64,000 nucleotides of DNA. Source: Epiperipatus broadwayi. Taxonomy: Eukaryota > Onychophora > Udeonychophora > Euonychophora > Peripatidae. Positions within the stretch are counted from its first letter, which is position 1. Every line of letters starts with the position of its first letter. The notes below the pieces were generated by a model. That model worked only from the letters and a program-made list of their open reading frames with translations, ran no database searches and was not told the DNA's origin. The stretch is taken from contig JAQFVV010012508.1 of NCBI GenBank assembly GCA_028023455.1, positions 498,001-562,000 on the forward strand, in the 5' to 3' direction. The translations under genes were made by a program, and so were the position numbers. Below, piece after piece: positions 1-10,690 of this stretch.

Positions 1-1280
1 GGATAAGAAATAAATTAGATTAGGATTGTGCTTTATTATTCTACTGGTAAAAAATATTTCCAAGAAAAATATTTAAGAGATCTGAGATAGAAATTACCAG
101 CTATAAATAGTTCTGGTATAGCACTCATCTTACCATATATTCTTAGAGATAGAAGATATTTTATTACTTTATATTTTATTAGTATTGTAATATTTATTTT
201 ACCATTGAATATTTGATTTGAGCGATCTCTTTTTCACCTTTTTTAACTGTTGTTCTGGTATAAATTAGAGAATACACATGCATAGATTCTTCTCTCATCT
301 TTATGATTCTCATTCTTTCAATAGGAGTTGTCTTCATTCCATTACATATAAGTTTGATGTTCTCAATGTGCATCAAGCTCATATACATATCCATTCATCC
401 TACTTTTTTTTATATATTATCAACAACTTGGTTGGAAGGATGGGGTATACTCCTGGGAACCATTTTTCACTTATATTCCAATTATATTATCTTATGGGTT
501 AATGATTCATATTCATACCCCATATAGTTGCCCTCATTACCTCTTAACATTCAATGTATATATATATAATTATGATAAAAATAATAATGACAATATATAT
601 TTTATAAATAATTATAATAAACCCCATAATACTTTCGGTTAAATTTTAGCCTTCTTCAACTGAAAACAATTTAAATTTAGTGGAAGAAAATGTCATCATG
701 TTGTAACCGAAATTCAATAATTCATTTGCAAATATTTCAATATTGGATAATTTATTACCTTAATATTTACACTACATATTATTTCTACATAAAAATATTC
801 TAAATCCAGCTTATTTATATTATTAACTACAATTTTTGATATATCAATATACAAAAAATAAATATTAATTACAGTTAGTTTGTGGTAGTTTACAATGAAA
901 CGTTTTAGCAGAAAGAATTAGGATTTGATTAAAATACAATTTTACTTTCATTTAATTTGGTTAAAAAATTGATAGGCAGTTTTTGATGAAAAATATAATT
1001 TCGCCCAGATATGGGTCTATATAAAAAAAGAAAAAAATAATTCTTCTAAGTTATTGATAAGTGTTTTTGTGACAAGGAAGTAAAACAAATTAAGTACTGT
1101 ATTCGTTTATTGATGCAATAACATTTATTGATCAAAATATCTCTAATAGCAACTTTTGAAAATAACATGTATAAAATGAAGGCTGTCCCATGTATTTTCC
1201 AATTTATGATGTTATATGTATATTGGCATAACATAAGAATAATATTTTGGGACCGTTTTTCACTTACTTAAATTTATAAG
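1..1280. other. Anonymous AT-rich sequence
   Basis: No gene, domain or recognisable element was seen. The short open frames here are what chance gives in very AT-rich DNA. The only structure is scattered (TA)n runs, for example around 560. Confidence 0.6.
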
Positions 1281-1386
1281 TTTTTTTTTTTTAAGTGTCA
1301 TAGCATCGGCCGGGACGCGAACCCGCATCCTGGGCAACTGCCTGCAAGTGGAAGACAGTCGTGCTGACCTCTCAACCACCAATGCA
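1281..1386 (-). mobile_element. tRNA-derived SINE, copy 1
   Basis: Read on the minus strand, it starts GCATTGGTGGTTGAGAGG (A-box region), has an anticodon-like arm with a small internal insertion, and a B-box-like GGGTTCGCGTCCCGGC. It then runs GATGCTATGACACTT into an A tail, seen as T's at 1281-1292 on the plus strand. The body is essentially a tRNA plus about 12 nt and an A tail. The tRNA part resembles eukaryotic tRNA-Gly. The same 5' and 3' ends recur in eight other copies in this window, so it is a retrotransposed family and not a tRNA gene. Confidence 0.85.
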
Positions 1387-2406
1387 AGACAAATTTATAG
1401 TTTTGTTGCTAATTTGTAGATTATTGTTTAAATATCTTATTAAACCCTTATTAATTTAGAGCATTTGTATATTCTACTAAAGATCCCTATTATTCACAAA
1501 TTGGCTGGATTTAGAATCTGTTTTGGCCATGAATATGAGGGACAAAACCTCGAAAGCGCTAGACCTGCATTAATTTATTTTCACCCAGCATGCTAAAGCG
1601 CTTGTATATACTAATGTTTTTATTTACAAATAAAATGTTTTATAAATGTCAAAGTAATAAATTATCCAACATTGAAATATATGTTACTAAATTACTGAAT
1701 GTAGAATATAATAATATACTACGTAAATGTAGAATAAAACAATTAAAATATTGAAGAAAATGGATTTCATTATTGTATATAATTAGTAGAGATGTGATTG
1801 ATTATTTCCATTATTTCTTCAATTTTAATATTGCATTTAATCTGAATAATAATAGAATAATTACTGGTTTAAAAAATTATATTAATTAAAATCAACAAAT
1901 GTAATGTTATATATAATGTGCAATTGTGAATTGAATTATACTGGGGAAGAAAAATGTGTATTAAGATGAGAGATCTCATGAACGTAAATTATAACCTAAA
2001 ATTAATTATTCTTTGGATAGATTTAAATCTGCGTTTGCGGAACAATCAATCATTTGTAACAAAATTTTTATTTTGACAATGTTATATACATATGTAAAAA
2101 TGATTTGAGAAATAAAAATCAGATGCATATTTTATAAATATGATGGATAATTTACTAAACGGTCAATATAATTGTGTACTAGACACAAATTATGAAAAGT
2201 GGCCATTTATTCACATTGGAACATTAATATTACATATTCATTGACATTTTGATTTTTAAATTTTAATTATAAATGCTACTAAAAACAGCAATCATTCTGT
2301 AAGCTGTCTATAACTGTTATTTGTTTATTTATATGTATTTTGTCATATCGTATATTATTGCTTCTGATATCATAATATATATAAACTTTTCCTAGCAGTT
2401 AATATT
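1387..2406. other. Anonymous AT-rich sequence
   Basis: Nothing recognisable was seen on either strand. Confidence 0.6.
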
Positions 2407-2550
2407 ATGTAATACACTAGATTAACATTTCAACACTGGTTTATTAAGTAAAGGACATACTCTCGATCCAAAGTGCAAGATAAAACATTGGCCTGAGAGT
2501 ATTTGATTTACTTAATAAATCAACGTTGGGTGTTAATTTAGTGTAATATA
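2407..2550. repeat. Short foldback (hairpin) repeat
   Basis: Two imperfect arms of about 40 bp. The left contains ACACTAGATTAACA and TTTATTAAGTAAA; the right contains TTTACTTAATAAA and TGTTAATTTAGTGT. A second inner pairing is ATACTCTC with GAGAGTAT. There is no coding capacity and no hammerhead-like core. A small palindromic element is the likeliest explanation. Confidence 0.65.
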
Positions 2551-2874
2551 TATATATATAATAAACATCCCCAATCCAGTAACTTCATACCACCTGTTAT
2601 ATGATTATTTAGTAATGATAGCAAAAAGAATACCATCTTTTGCCTCTTATCTAAAATTTTATATAGATGTATATATTTAAGCAACTATAAAGAAATATGA
2701 AATTTAAATTGATCAGATGATGTTAAAACTCTATTTAAACTGGTCTAAATTCAAACTAATAGATCGCGAATATTTTCTAAACCAAGGCATTCCCAGTCTT
2801 TGTAGAGAAATATTTCATTGGTCTAATCTATGGTAGATGATATTTGTGTTTTTCTATTTCTATAAGTAAAATAG

Positions 2875-2951
2875 ATGCATTGGTGGTCGAGAGGTCAGAG
2901 GTCAGCGACAGCTGCTTTACAAGCAGTTGTCCCGGGTTGAGAAAAAAAAAA
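2875..2951 (+). mobile_element. tRNA-derived SINE, copy 2 (3'-truncated)
   Basis: Begins ATGCATTGGTGGTCGAGAGG, includes the anticodon arm CTGCTTTACAAGCAG, and ends just after CCCGGGTTGAG in an A run. The B-box half is missing. A small internal duplication (GAGGTCAGAGGTCAGC) is visible. Confidence 0.75.
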
Positions 2952-3459
2952 TAGATACATTTTGAATGTTTATTTTTTTATATTTATTTTATTGCTTTAT
3001 ATCGATATTCTTTTTGAACTTAAGGGCGTTATCAAAATTGGCAGATTAATAAAATGGACAATTTTAGTTTTTCTTTATTGGGTTGATGAACTTATTTAGT
3101 GCTAATACTTTTCTATACTTATAGGCAAAAAATAATATTTTTTTATAGTGAGAATATGTTTGCATCTGTTAAATTATCTACCCTAAAGCGATGAATTGTT
3201 AAACCCCCACAATAACGTTTGTTCATTGTCATTTTGCGTTGACACAATTTATTCTACCATCCAGAACTAATTATACACTTTATGAACCCTCTATCTACAA
3301 TCACGAATATATAAATATTATACATTTAATTAATTTATTAAATATTATTTAAAACATATTGTCACTTACATATATATATATTTAAATTTTTTATGAATAG
3401 TTGAGTTTTAATTCCTTGAATGTTCAAATATATATATATGGGGGTATGTTGTTAAAAAT

Positions 3460-3524
3460 AAGTTGTCCCGGGTTAGCGGGTTCGCTTCCCGGCTGATGCT
3501 ATGACACATGAGAGGAAAAAATTT
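3460..3524 (+). mobile_element. tRNA-derived SINE, copy 3 (5'-truncated)
   Basis: Only the 3' half remains: the anticodon-stem remnant AGTTGTCCCGGG, the B box GGGTTCGCTTCCCGGC, then GATGCTATGACACATG and an A-rich tail. 5' truncation is typical of target-primed retrotransposition. Confidence 0.75.
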
Positions 3525-3589
3525 TTTTTATTGCACTTGGATCCAGATTCATGTTGTGGACTTGCTACGAATGTGCACTATATGCTATT

Positions 3590-3835
3590 TATCATCATCA
3601 ACCATTATCAATCCACTGCAGGATGAAGGTCTCTCCAAGTTCAATCCATCTTCTTCATCATCATTGATCATTATCAATCCACTGCAGGATGAAAGTCTCT
3701 CCAAGTTCAATCCATCTTTTCCGATCTTTAGCTTCTCTTCTCCACATCACCCCTACACACTTTCTTATTTCATCCATCCATCTCACATGTGGTCTCTTTC
3801 TGGGTCTTTTATATCCTATTACAAATATTTATATA
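3590..3835 (-). pseudogene. 3' end of a LINE (RTE/BovB-like), minus strand
   Basis: This is the reverse complement of the LINE tail whose coding version is at 45030-45365. The plus strand shows CATCATCATCAACC, ATTATCAATCCACTGCAGG and ATGAAGGTCTCTCC, which is the element's 3' end and simple-repeat tail read backwards. The terminal block of roughly 70 bp is present twice in tandem, at about 3603-3660 and 3668-3725. The matching part codes for the C-terminal tail of a LINE reverse transcriptase. The copy is truncated and not functional. Confidence 0.75.
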
Positions 3836-4149
3836 TGCATATATAATATAATGATTAATGCAATCTGAGATTTGAATTTGGATCTAACTTGAATAAATTT
3901 TTCAGTAAAATAACTTAGTAATGATTAAAATAAAAAAGTTTAAGTACAAGCACTTCTATTTTTTTTCTGTTTGAGACACTTTTAATGTAGTAAGTTATTT
4001 AATTTTGTTATATATAATATACATATATAAACTCATCTACTGTTAAATCTTCCAACAGCATTACCTGTGGGGCAAAGTTCAAAATTAAGTAATCAGAAAA
4101 AATTCAATCACTCTCTTTCTCTCTCCTTCTCTCTGTCTCTCCATATATG

Positions 4150-4620
4150 TATTTTCTAAAGCAATTTAGTCTCTATATAAGATCCAGAAATTGCATTTAG
4201 AAGAGGTATCCCTTTTGAATGGAAAAAGCATTTACAGTTTATTATTTTCATTGATCATTGTTTATTAATATCTGACTGTAATTTTTCTAAGATGAAAATA
4301 TAACAGATATTTCCATATTTTAAAATATTTCAGAAATAACATCTCTTTAAAACTTTTACCTTGGTGGAACATTCTATTAAAAAATAAAAAAAAGTAAAAA
4401 AAGTTATGAGCTTTGCTTTCTTAAAATATAAATTTTCTATAGTGTTTCAGCCTCTATATAAGACCTGGAAGTTGAATTTAGAAGAGGTGTCTTTTTTGAA
4501 TACAAAATGCATTTACAGTTTACTATTTCCATTGATCATTGTCTATTAACACCTGACTGTTATTTTTCTAAGATGAAAATATAACAGATATTTTCATATT
4601 TTAAAATATTTCAACAATAT
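4150..4620. repeat. Direct duplication of a ~185-bp unit
   Basis: The segments 4150-4335 and 4437-4618 are near copies. Shared landmarks, with scattered substitutions, are TCTATATAAGA, TTTAGAAGAGGT, GCATTTACAGTTTA, TTGATCATTGT and GATGAAAATATAACAGATAT. There is no coding content and the family is not recognised. Confidence 0.8.
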
Positions 4621-4706
4621 CTGTTAAAAATAATTAATTTATATAAAATATTGCAAGGAAATCAAGTCATATATCATGTGACTTAATTTAATAAGCTTGT
4701 ACTACA

Positions 4707-4858
4707 AATGTTATATAATGAACCTGCTAATAGCTCTTAACAAAATTTTCTGAATGCTCTAATGTCTCACTGATGCAACCAGAGCTAGAAAACAGTCTGA
4801 GAATAGGCTTATTCAGAAAAGTTTGTTTAAGAGCTATTAGCAAGCTCATTATATAACA
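4707..4858. repeat. Foldback repeat with a hammerhead-like centre
   Basis: The arms are about 46 bp each. The left runs from TGTTATATAATGA to TTCTGAAT and the right from ATTCAGAAAAGT to TCATTATATAACA. The spacer at 4765-4802 has the hammerhead order: outer stem TCTCA (4765-4769), CTGATG (4770-4775), GAAA (4788-4791), GTC (4795-4797), outer stem TGAGA (4798-4802). The two outer-stem halves pair perfectly. The last core A of CTGATGA is C and stem II is poor, so this copy looks decayed. Confidence 0.65.
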
Positions 4859-4859
4859 T

Positions 4860-6900
4860 ACATATATATACACATCACAGTACATTTTAGTTTTAAAATA
4901 TTAAATAATAAATAATGTATAAAGCAATTTCAATTAGGGATACTTTTTGTTTAAAATTATTTACTATTTTTTCAGTAAAACAGTTGAAAAAAATTACATG
5001 GCAATAATTGAACATGCTTCCATTATCATGATTTATGTATTTAGTTATTATGGTATATATTGTTCATAATATATATATCAGGGATAAAATGTCCATGTAT
5101 TGAACGATATGAGTGCTTCTGTAGAAAAATTCACTAAAACTTTCAAAAACTTTAATTAAAATTCAATTTAAAAAATTCACTTTCAATTTTTTTTACTAAC
5201 AGTCAAATTGTTTTTATATATGGAAGGAATGAACTTGACTAATGCATTCTCATAGATTATAAGAAGTTCAAACAATGCTAAGATCTAATTTATATATTGT
5301 AACAGGATGGGGTGGTAGAAAAATAGAATTGAACTGGGGTGATGGGAAAACATCATCAACCCCCAAGTCAATACAAAATCAATAATTTACAAATTATTTA
5401 CAAAAGTATATATAAATAATATTTAAGAGTAGTATGAGATCAAGAGATCTCTGAGATCATTAAGAGATCAGCCAGATAACTCAGAAGAGCAACTGAAAGC
5501 ATAATTATCAACCAGCATTATAATAAGTCAAAATAAGTATGAGTACTACTCAAAATACCATTCATCACCATGAATGATCCACAATAAAATATAATAAAAT
5601 CTGAAAAATAAATCAACAGTCAATCTTGTGACTAGATTGAAAATGGGTCTTCTCCAGCCCAGGCCAACCATTGAGCCCTTGCCACCTTGGGCAATTATCT
5701 AAACATAACTTGGATGCACTAGCTTAGTGCCCATCAATTAGAATACACAATAATTAAAAATCAAAACAATAATGCTGGGAGATAAAAACATGCTGATCTT
5801 CATCAATGCTCAGGCCATTTGTAGACCAACTATAAACTTAAATTTTTAATAAGACTAAAGTAAAATAAAAGATAATAGTGCATGGGCTTTAAAGGGTATT
5901 CTCTTTTGCACCAACCAGGCTGATGATTGATCATCTCTGGATGCCCCAAAGCACTAAGTACACATCCCCATTTATATATTCATCCTGTGCACGAATCTAA
6001 CAAAGATAACATAAGCTCTATTACTGTTTGTGACCAAGAAATGATGGAAACAATTTTTAACAATTAAATAAGTTTATTAATAACAATAAAAAAACGAATT
6101 AAGGCCTTATAAGGGTTCTGATTTTGAAAAGTATACATAATTATATACACACTAAAAATTTTACATTCATTTACATGGTTAATACATTAGGTTTACTTAA
6201 AACCCATTCAGCACACATGCATGTGGCTTGATATAAAATAAACATGTTTGAATTGACATTTAATTTTTAAAAAATGATCAAATGTACATATAAGTGTCTA
6301 TCTGACACACATTGTTATTTACAATAAAATTGACATATATATGCACACATATGGTTATGTGCATGAATTTTCTGAACATATTTGACTTGATACAAAATAA
6401 TTATCAAAATCTTAAATTAAATAAAAGTACAATAAATGATTAAAGTTTCAGTTAAATGAAATACATTTTACATACTAGGTTTACTGAAACATGTATATAA
6501 TTTGCACAGATGTGCGAAACATTAATTTATCTACATAACATTTGTATTTATCACAATAAAATTATTAAAGATTATTTTTGCAATTTAATTCTCTTTGCTG
6601 AATATAGTCTTTTTCTATAAAATAAGAACTACTAAATTTTTGACAGTTAATTGATTTAAAATGTCTTTCTTTTTCCTAGTCAAAAAGATTTTTGGAAATC
6701 TTTTTCTTGACTATTAATTATAACTTCGTTTGTACTTTTTTTTTCTCTCTCTCTAAATTATAAATATAACTTTAAACAACTTTTTCTTCTTTAATAAATG
6801 ATTTTAAATTAATATCGGTTTATATATATTTCTATAGTTATAAATATGTCATTTTACTAAAGAAATTATTTAAAACTTCGTAATCATATATAATGCTATT
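4860..6900. other. Anonymous sequence, no gene seen
   Basis: Mostly AT-rich. The stretch from about 5640 to 6000 is less AT-rich and more complex (for example GTCTTCTCCAGCCCAGGCC), but it has no usable open frame or repeat signature. It could be an old element or host intron sequence. Confidence 0.5.
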
Positions 6901-6947
6901 CACTACCAGCTGGTTTATCTGTGTTTCTCTGCCTTTATCTGATGCAG

Positions 6948-6991
6948 CATACGTGCAATTAATTCTTCAGCAAGCTGGAAGATTTTTCTTG
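6948..6991 (+). other. Candidate 44-nt internal exon (speculative)
   Basis: A pyrimidine-rich tract ends in a good 3' splice site (CTGATGCAG at 6939-6947), and GTGAGT follows immediately after 6991. The 44 nt between are open in two frames, one reading YVQLILQQAGRFFL. Chance splice-like pairs are common, no second exon was identified, and no protein family is recognised. Confidence 0.2.
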
Positions 6992-7888
6992 GTGAGTTTG
7001 GCTTTTAGTGACTGTCATAATCAGGAAAAATGTAATCCATGTAAAATGTTGGTCTCCCTTTCAGTCTAGGATTGTTCCAGGCAAGCAGCAGTCTTGGTTT
7101 GATAGATTTCAGGCAAGCAACCGTCCTCTCCATGTTTAAGGCTATGAATTTTAGCACAAAAAAATGGGTCATTTTTCTCACATGTCAATTCAAACTCCTG
7201 CTAAGAAAAACAGTGTACTATCTTGCCTTCAGCTACATCAGTTTATGGTAGCTATTCTGCAAATTCTATGGTTAGCTAAAACCAACTGCTGCACTTCATC
7301 AAGTTGCAACAAAATATTGTAACCAACTTTACAGCTGACCATTCTTACAAAAATTATTATCCAGGCTGGAGCTAATTTTGTTATCAGCCCTTTTATAGAA
7401 TAATCTAAGGTAATAATAACACCTTCAATGAAAACAGAGTTTTTATTTTTATATTTCTAATCCCTTTGAAAACATACATGTTTTTACTTAGGGGATTTCT
7501 AATAGATAAAAATTTTGTTTAATTAATTAAAAAAATTAAAAAATAAGTATGGTATTTTTACATTTTAAAATTAGAATTACAAATAATATTTATCAGACCT
7601 TTTTAAAATATTTAATTTTACAATAAAATATTATTTTAAACCCAGAGTTATTTAACCCTTTACTTATTATTTTATTTTAGGAAATATAGAAAAATATCTA
7701 CAAAAAATTATGTCTGTGTTTATTTCTACTTTCCCTTTCAACTTTATATATATATGCACACACACTATATTAGTGTGTGCTATGTAATCCAACTAATTAT
7801 TATCAGATAAAGAACATCTTACTCAAGAAATAGAACTTACAAAAATATTCTACTTTCTAATAATTATAATAAAAACATCATATGTAAG

Positions 7889-8213
7889 AGTTGGAGAGCT
7901 GACTTTAAAGACATGCAGATGTCTAAAGGTTTAGATCTTCTTCTTGAAAATTACCTTTTAGATAAATGCTTAGCGTGAGTTGGTTTTTTGAATCTAATGT
8001 CCCAACTCCTCACTGAAGAGACCCATAGGTCAAAACCAGTCTGGGGATGGGGACAATCTAAGATAAAGATGATTTGAATGCCTTCTCTTGTAGTAGCATT
8101 TATCATAATAAAAAAAGCTTGTTTCGAGTGTTAGCATGCTCTTAAGTTTACATATTGGTAAATGCAAGCTATATATAAGTCATGTGACATCTGACTTTTT
8201 ATTATTACTATTA
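7889..8213 (+). mobile_element. PLE-type terminal repeat, copy a
   Basis: A unit of about 325 bp that recurs almost exactly at 8307-8632 in the same orientation, offset 418 bp. A PLE 3' coding region follows copy b, so the pair is read as the direct terminal repeats that PLEs often carry in tandem. It holds a hammerhead-like motif at 8007-8047. It ends at AGTCATGTGACATCTGAC and AT-rich sequence. Confidence 0.7.
8007..8047 (+). ncRNA. Hammerhead ribozyme motif, mutated copy
   Basis: Layout matches 8425-8465: outer stem, CTGAAGA (8013-8019), stem II GACC/GGTC with loop CATA (8020-8031), then AAAA (8032-8035) where GAAA is required, then C-CA-GTC and outer stem TGGGGA. Loss of the catalytic guanosine (G12 to A) should abolish cleavage. 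Confidence 0.7.
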
Positions 8214-8306
8214 TTATTTTGCTGATGGGGCTTTGGCTAAATTAAATTGCTAAGCCTATTAATATATGGAGTAACTAAATTAAGTTCAGGCCCATATAAT
8301 TTTTTC

Positions 8307-8632
8307 AGTTGGAGAGCTGACTTTAAAGACATGCAGATGTCTAAAGGTTTAGATCTTCTTCTTGAGAATTACCTTTTAGATAAATGCTTAGCTTGAGTTG
8401 GTTTTTTGAATCTAATATCCCAACTCCTCACTGAAGAGACCCATAGGTCGAAACTGGTCTGGGGATGGGGACAATCTAAGATAAAGATGATTTGAATGCC
8501 TTCTCTTGTAGTAGCATTTATCATAATAAAAAAAAAGCTTGCTTAGAGCGTTAGCATGCTCTTAAGTTTACATATTGGTAAATGCAAGCTATATATAAGT
8601 CATGTGACATCTCACTTTTTATTATTACTACT
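8307..8632 (+). mobile_element. PLE-type terminal repeat, copy b
   Basis: Second copy of the ~325-bp unit at 7889-8213, separated from it by about 93 bp and differing at only a few positions. It runs directly into the PLE coding remnant that begins near 8636. It carries the intact hammerhead at 8425-8465. Confidence 0.7.
8425..8465 (+). ncRNA. Type-I hammerhead ribozyme, all core residues present
   Basis: Visible parts in order: stem I 5' strand TCCTCA (8425-8430); core CTGAAGA (8431-8437, fits CUGANGA); stem II GACC with GGTC (8438-8441 and 8446-8449), loop CATA; GAAA (8450-8453); stem III of two pairs, AC and GT, around the 2-nt loop TG; cleavage triplet GTC (8457-8459); stem I 3' strand TGGGGA (8460-8465). 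Stem I is six pairs including one G-T wobble. Every conserved hammerhead position is satisfied. The very short stem III is the style known from small PLE-associated hammerheads, some of which act as dimers. Predicted cleavage is after C8459. Confidence 0.8.
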
Positions 8633-8635
8633 AAT

Positions 8636-9180
8636 ACTAAAAAGAAAAAAGAGGGTAGAACTGACATTTCCTCTTTTAATATAGTAATTTTACCTTATAT
8701 TAAAAGGGTTACTGATAAAATCAGTAGAAGACTATCTTGTTTTAATATAAAGACTACTTTTTCTATTGGCAAAAAAATTGGTGATTTTTTTATATAAACC
8801 TAAAGACAGAATATTTTTGGAACACCAAGGAGTTTTTGAAATTCCATGATTGCAGTGCTCAAGAAGCTATGTGGGTCATTTTAATAGATGAATAAATGTC
8901 AGAATTAAGGAACATAGAAATGCTTTTAGTCAAAAAATTAGCACATCAGTTTTTATTTCCCATTTTTTAGAAATTTGGTCACAAACATGATTTTGACAAT
9001 ACAAAAATACTTGCTAATTTGGAAAGATATGATTTAAGAACCACGAGAGAGTCAAATCGAAATATTAAGGAGACCTACTGGTTTGAATAGGGCTGATGAA
9101 GCACAACGTATTCCAGCTATGCGGAAACCTATCATTTTATCTAATATTAACTTAAAATTAATAGGTGAAAAAACTGAGGG
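8636..9180 (+). pseudogene. Penelope-like element, C-terminal and GIY-YIG end
   Basis: Fragments of a PLE polyprotein C-terminus occur in shifted frames. First comes FNIVILPYIKRVTDKI followed by a Lys/Gly-rich linker (8670-8797), then EHQGVFEIP, SYVGHFNR and RIKEHRNA (8820-8920), the GIY-YIG nuclease core. HKHDFDNTKILANLERYD and a final LNRADEAQRIPAMRKP (9083-9160) match the usual end of these proteins. In an intact PLE, GIY-YIG nicks the target and the RT primes from it. Stops and frameshifts are frequent and the RT domain is absent, so the copy is dead. It sits directly after two terminal repeats. Confidence 0.85.
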
Positions 9181-9864
9181 AAATAAACATTTTGATAAGC
9201 CTCATATTGTGAATGTTGAACTACTTCAAGTTGAATCTCACTTCTCATCTCACACTGAGTCACGTTATTCTTTGAGATCTAACAATTGTTCTTTCAAAAG
9301 TTAACCTTGATAATGGCGGTTTCTAGTCCATCAAAATATCGGATTGTAATGCAAAATAATACACGGTTCGTATCCAAAAATAGTTTTTTATCTACATCAT
9401 ATAACCATGAAAACATTATATATATATATAAAATTAAGAGCGTGCTTTTATGTAAAAATTGTTGTAGTAAATGAAATACAAACATTACAAAAAAAGAAAT
9501 GTGCTTCCATTTCTAAAAAGTCATGCTTCATCACTATACATATATATATATATATATATATGAGTGGAGATATTTCTATGTAACATCTAGAGAAATATAT
9601 TAGTAATAGTGCATGAGTTTTTTTAGAAACAAAAGAATGTTTCTTTTTATTTCTAATTCAAGATCTTATATGGATTTAAACTCAGACATATATGTTTTGT
9701 AAATGTGACTTCTTAGAAAAATCATATTTTCTCTGTCATCCTGGAAATATCAGTAAAATATTTTCATAGATTAATTATAAATATATCAACTAATCTCCAA
9801 ATTATCACACATTCCTATAAATTATATGATTGAAGATACAATAAAAGACCATCTTTATTCATAT

Positions 9865-9940
9865 GATTTTAAAGAAATATGTTGGTAGTGTGGAGATTAT
9901 TTAATACATTTATAAATATATTACACAGAAATATTACCAA
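9865..9940 (+). repeat. Fragment of the tandem hammerhead family
   Basis: GAAATATGTTGGTAGTGTGG, TTATTTAATACATTTATAAA and TATTACACAG match 11041-11095 closely. It is a short solo fragment of the 389-bp repeat that forms the array at 10690-11320. Confidence 0.6.
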
Positions 9941-9964
9941 AATCACCTTTTCCTTATTTCTAAA

Positions 9965-10316
9965 CATCACATGATCACTATCTCATACTAGCACATAATT
10001 GTTATTAAACAAAGCAAAACTCTCCATACAGTAGTGCCACCCTGTGCCAAACAGAGTAAGTAATCAATGGATGACAGATGGCTTATGCATAAAATCCCTA
10101 TCTAGTGCCTACTCATCCAATATCCCCAGACTAGTTTCTGGCTTGTGGCCTTCGTCAGTGAGGAGCCTTGGATCTGAGGCCACAAGCCAGAAACTAGTTT
10201 GGGGATATTGGAAGAGTAGGCACTAGATAGGGATTTTATGCACAAGCCTTCTGTCATCCATTGATTACTCTGGTTGGCACAGGGTGGCACTACTGTATGG
10301 AAAGTTTTGCCTTGTC
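9965..10316 (-). mobile_element. Foldback family 1, copy 1 (both arms)
   Basis: The left arm runs from CATCACATGATCAC (9965) to GGATCTGAG; the right arm starts near GGCCACAAGCC (10168) and ends GTTTTGCCTTGT. The arms are reverse complements over about 150 bp, the left being longer by about 43 bp outside. The minus strand of the left arm carries a hammerhead-like motif: CTCA, CTGACGA (10158-10152), GGC...GCC, GAAAC, TAGTC, TGGGG. Open frames of 60-62 residues here are palindrome shadows. A possible imperfect TSD is TCCTTATTTCT with TCCTTTATTTTT. Confidence 0.8.
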
Positions 10317-10329
10317 CTTTATTTTTGTT

Positions 10330-10690
10330 ATATCTTATAAATCCAATTTATCCAAATCACTTTGAGCACTTTTTAGCAAAAACCTTTTATTGTACTTATA
10401 TACACATACACCTACTTTTTAATTGTCCTGCAGTCTTCTTTAGAGCCAGTTTTTTAAAAAAGGATAAAATAAACCGGCTCTTAAGAAGACTGCAGGACAG
10501 TTGAAAAGTATGTATATTATTAAAATAAACTGCCACTGAAGAAAACTGCATGACAGTCGAAAAGTAGGTGTATGAGTAAAATAAGGTGGCTCTGAAGAAG
10601 ACTGCAGGATAGTCGAAAGGTAGGTGTATGTGTATATATGTACAATAAAAGGTTTTTGCTAAAAAGTGACTTGGATAAATTGAATATAAA
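10330..10690. repeat. Inverted repeat with one motif copy left, three right
   Basis: The left arm (about 10336-10455) is the reverse complement of the right arm's outer part (about 10600-10690); GTACAATAAAAGG and TTTTTGCTAAAAAGTG mark the pairing. The right arm contains three tandem ~56-bp units at 10479-10510, 10536-10566 and 10592-10622. Each has CTGAAGA or a variant, A, GACTG, a 5-nt loop, CAGTC, then GAAA and AGTA or GGTA. The left arm has one reversed copy near 10411-10443. The motif resembles a hammerhead, but an extra A precedes stem II and stem I pairs poorly. Confidence 0.7.

Noticed and set aside
10044-10290. Paired similar proteins on opposite strands (NQSNQWM-type) here and at 40169-40434
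   Set aside because: Both frames come from the arms of foldback family 1; similarity is due to the palindrome, not to a protein family.
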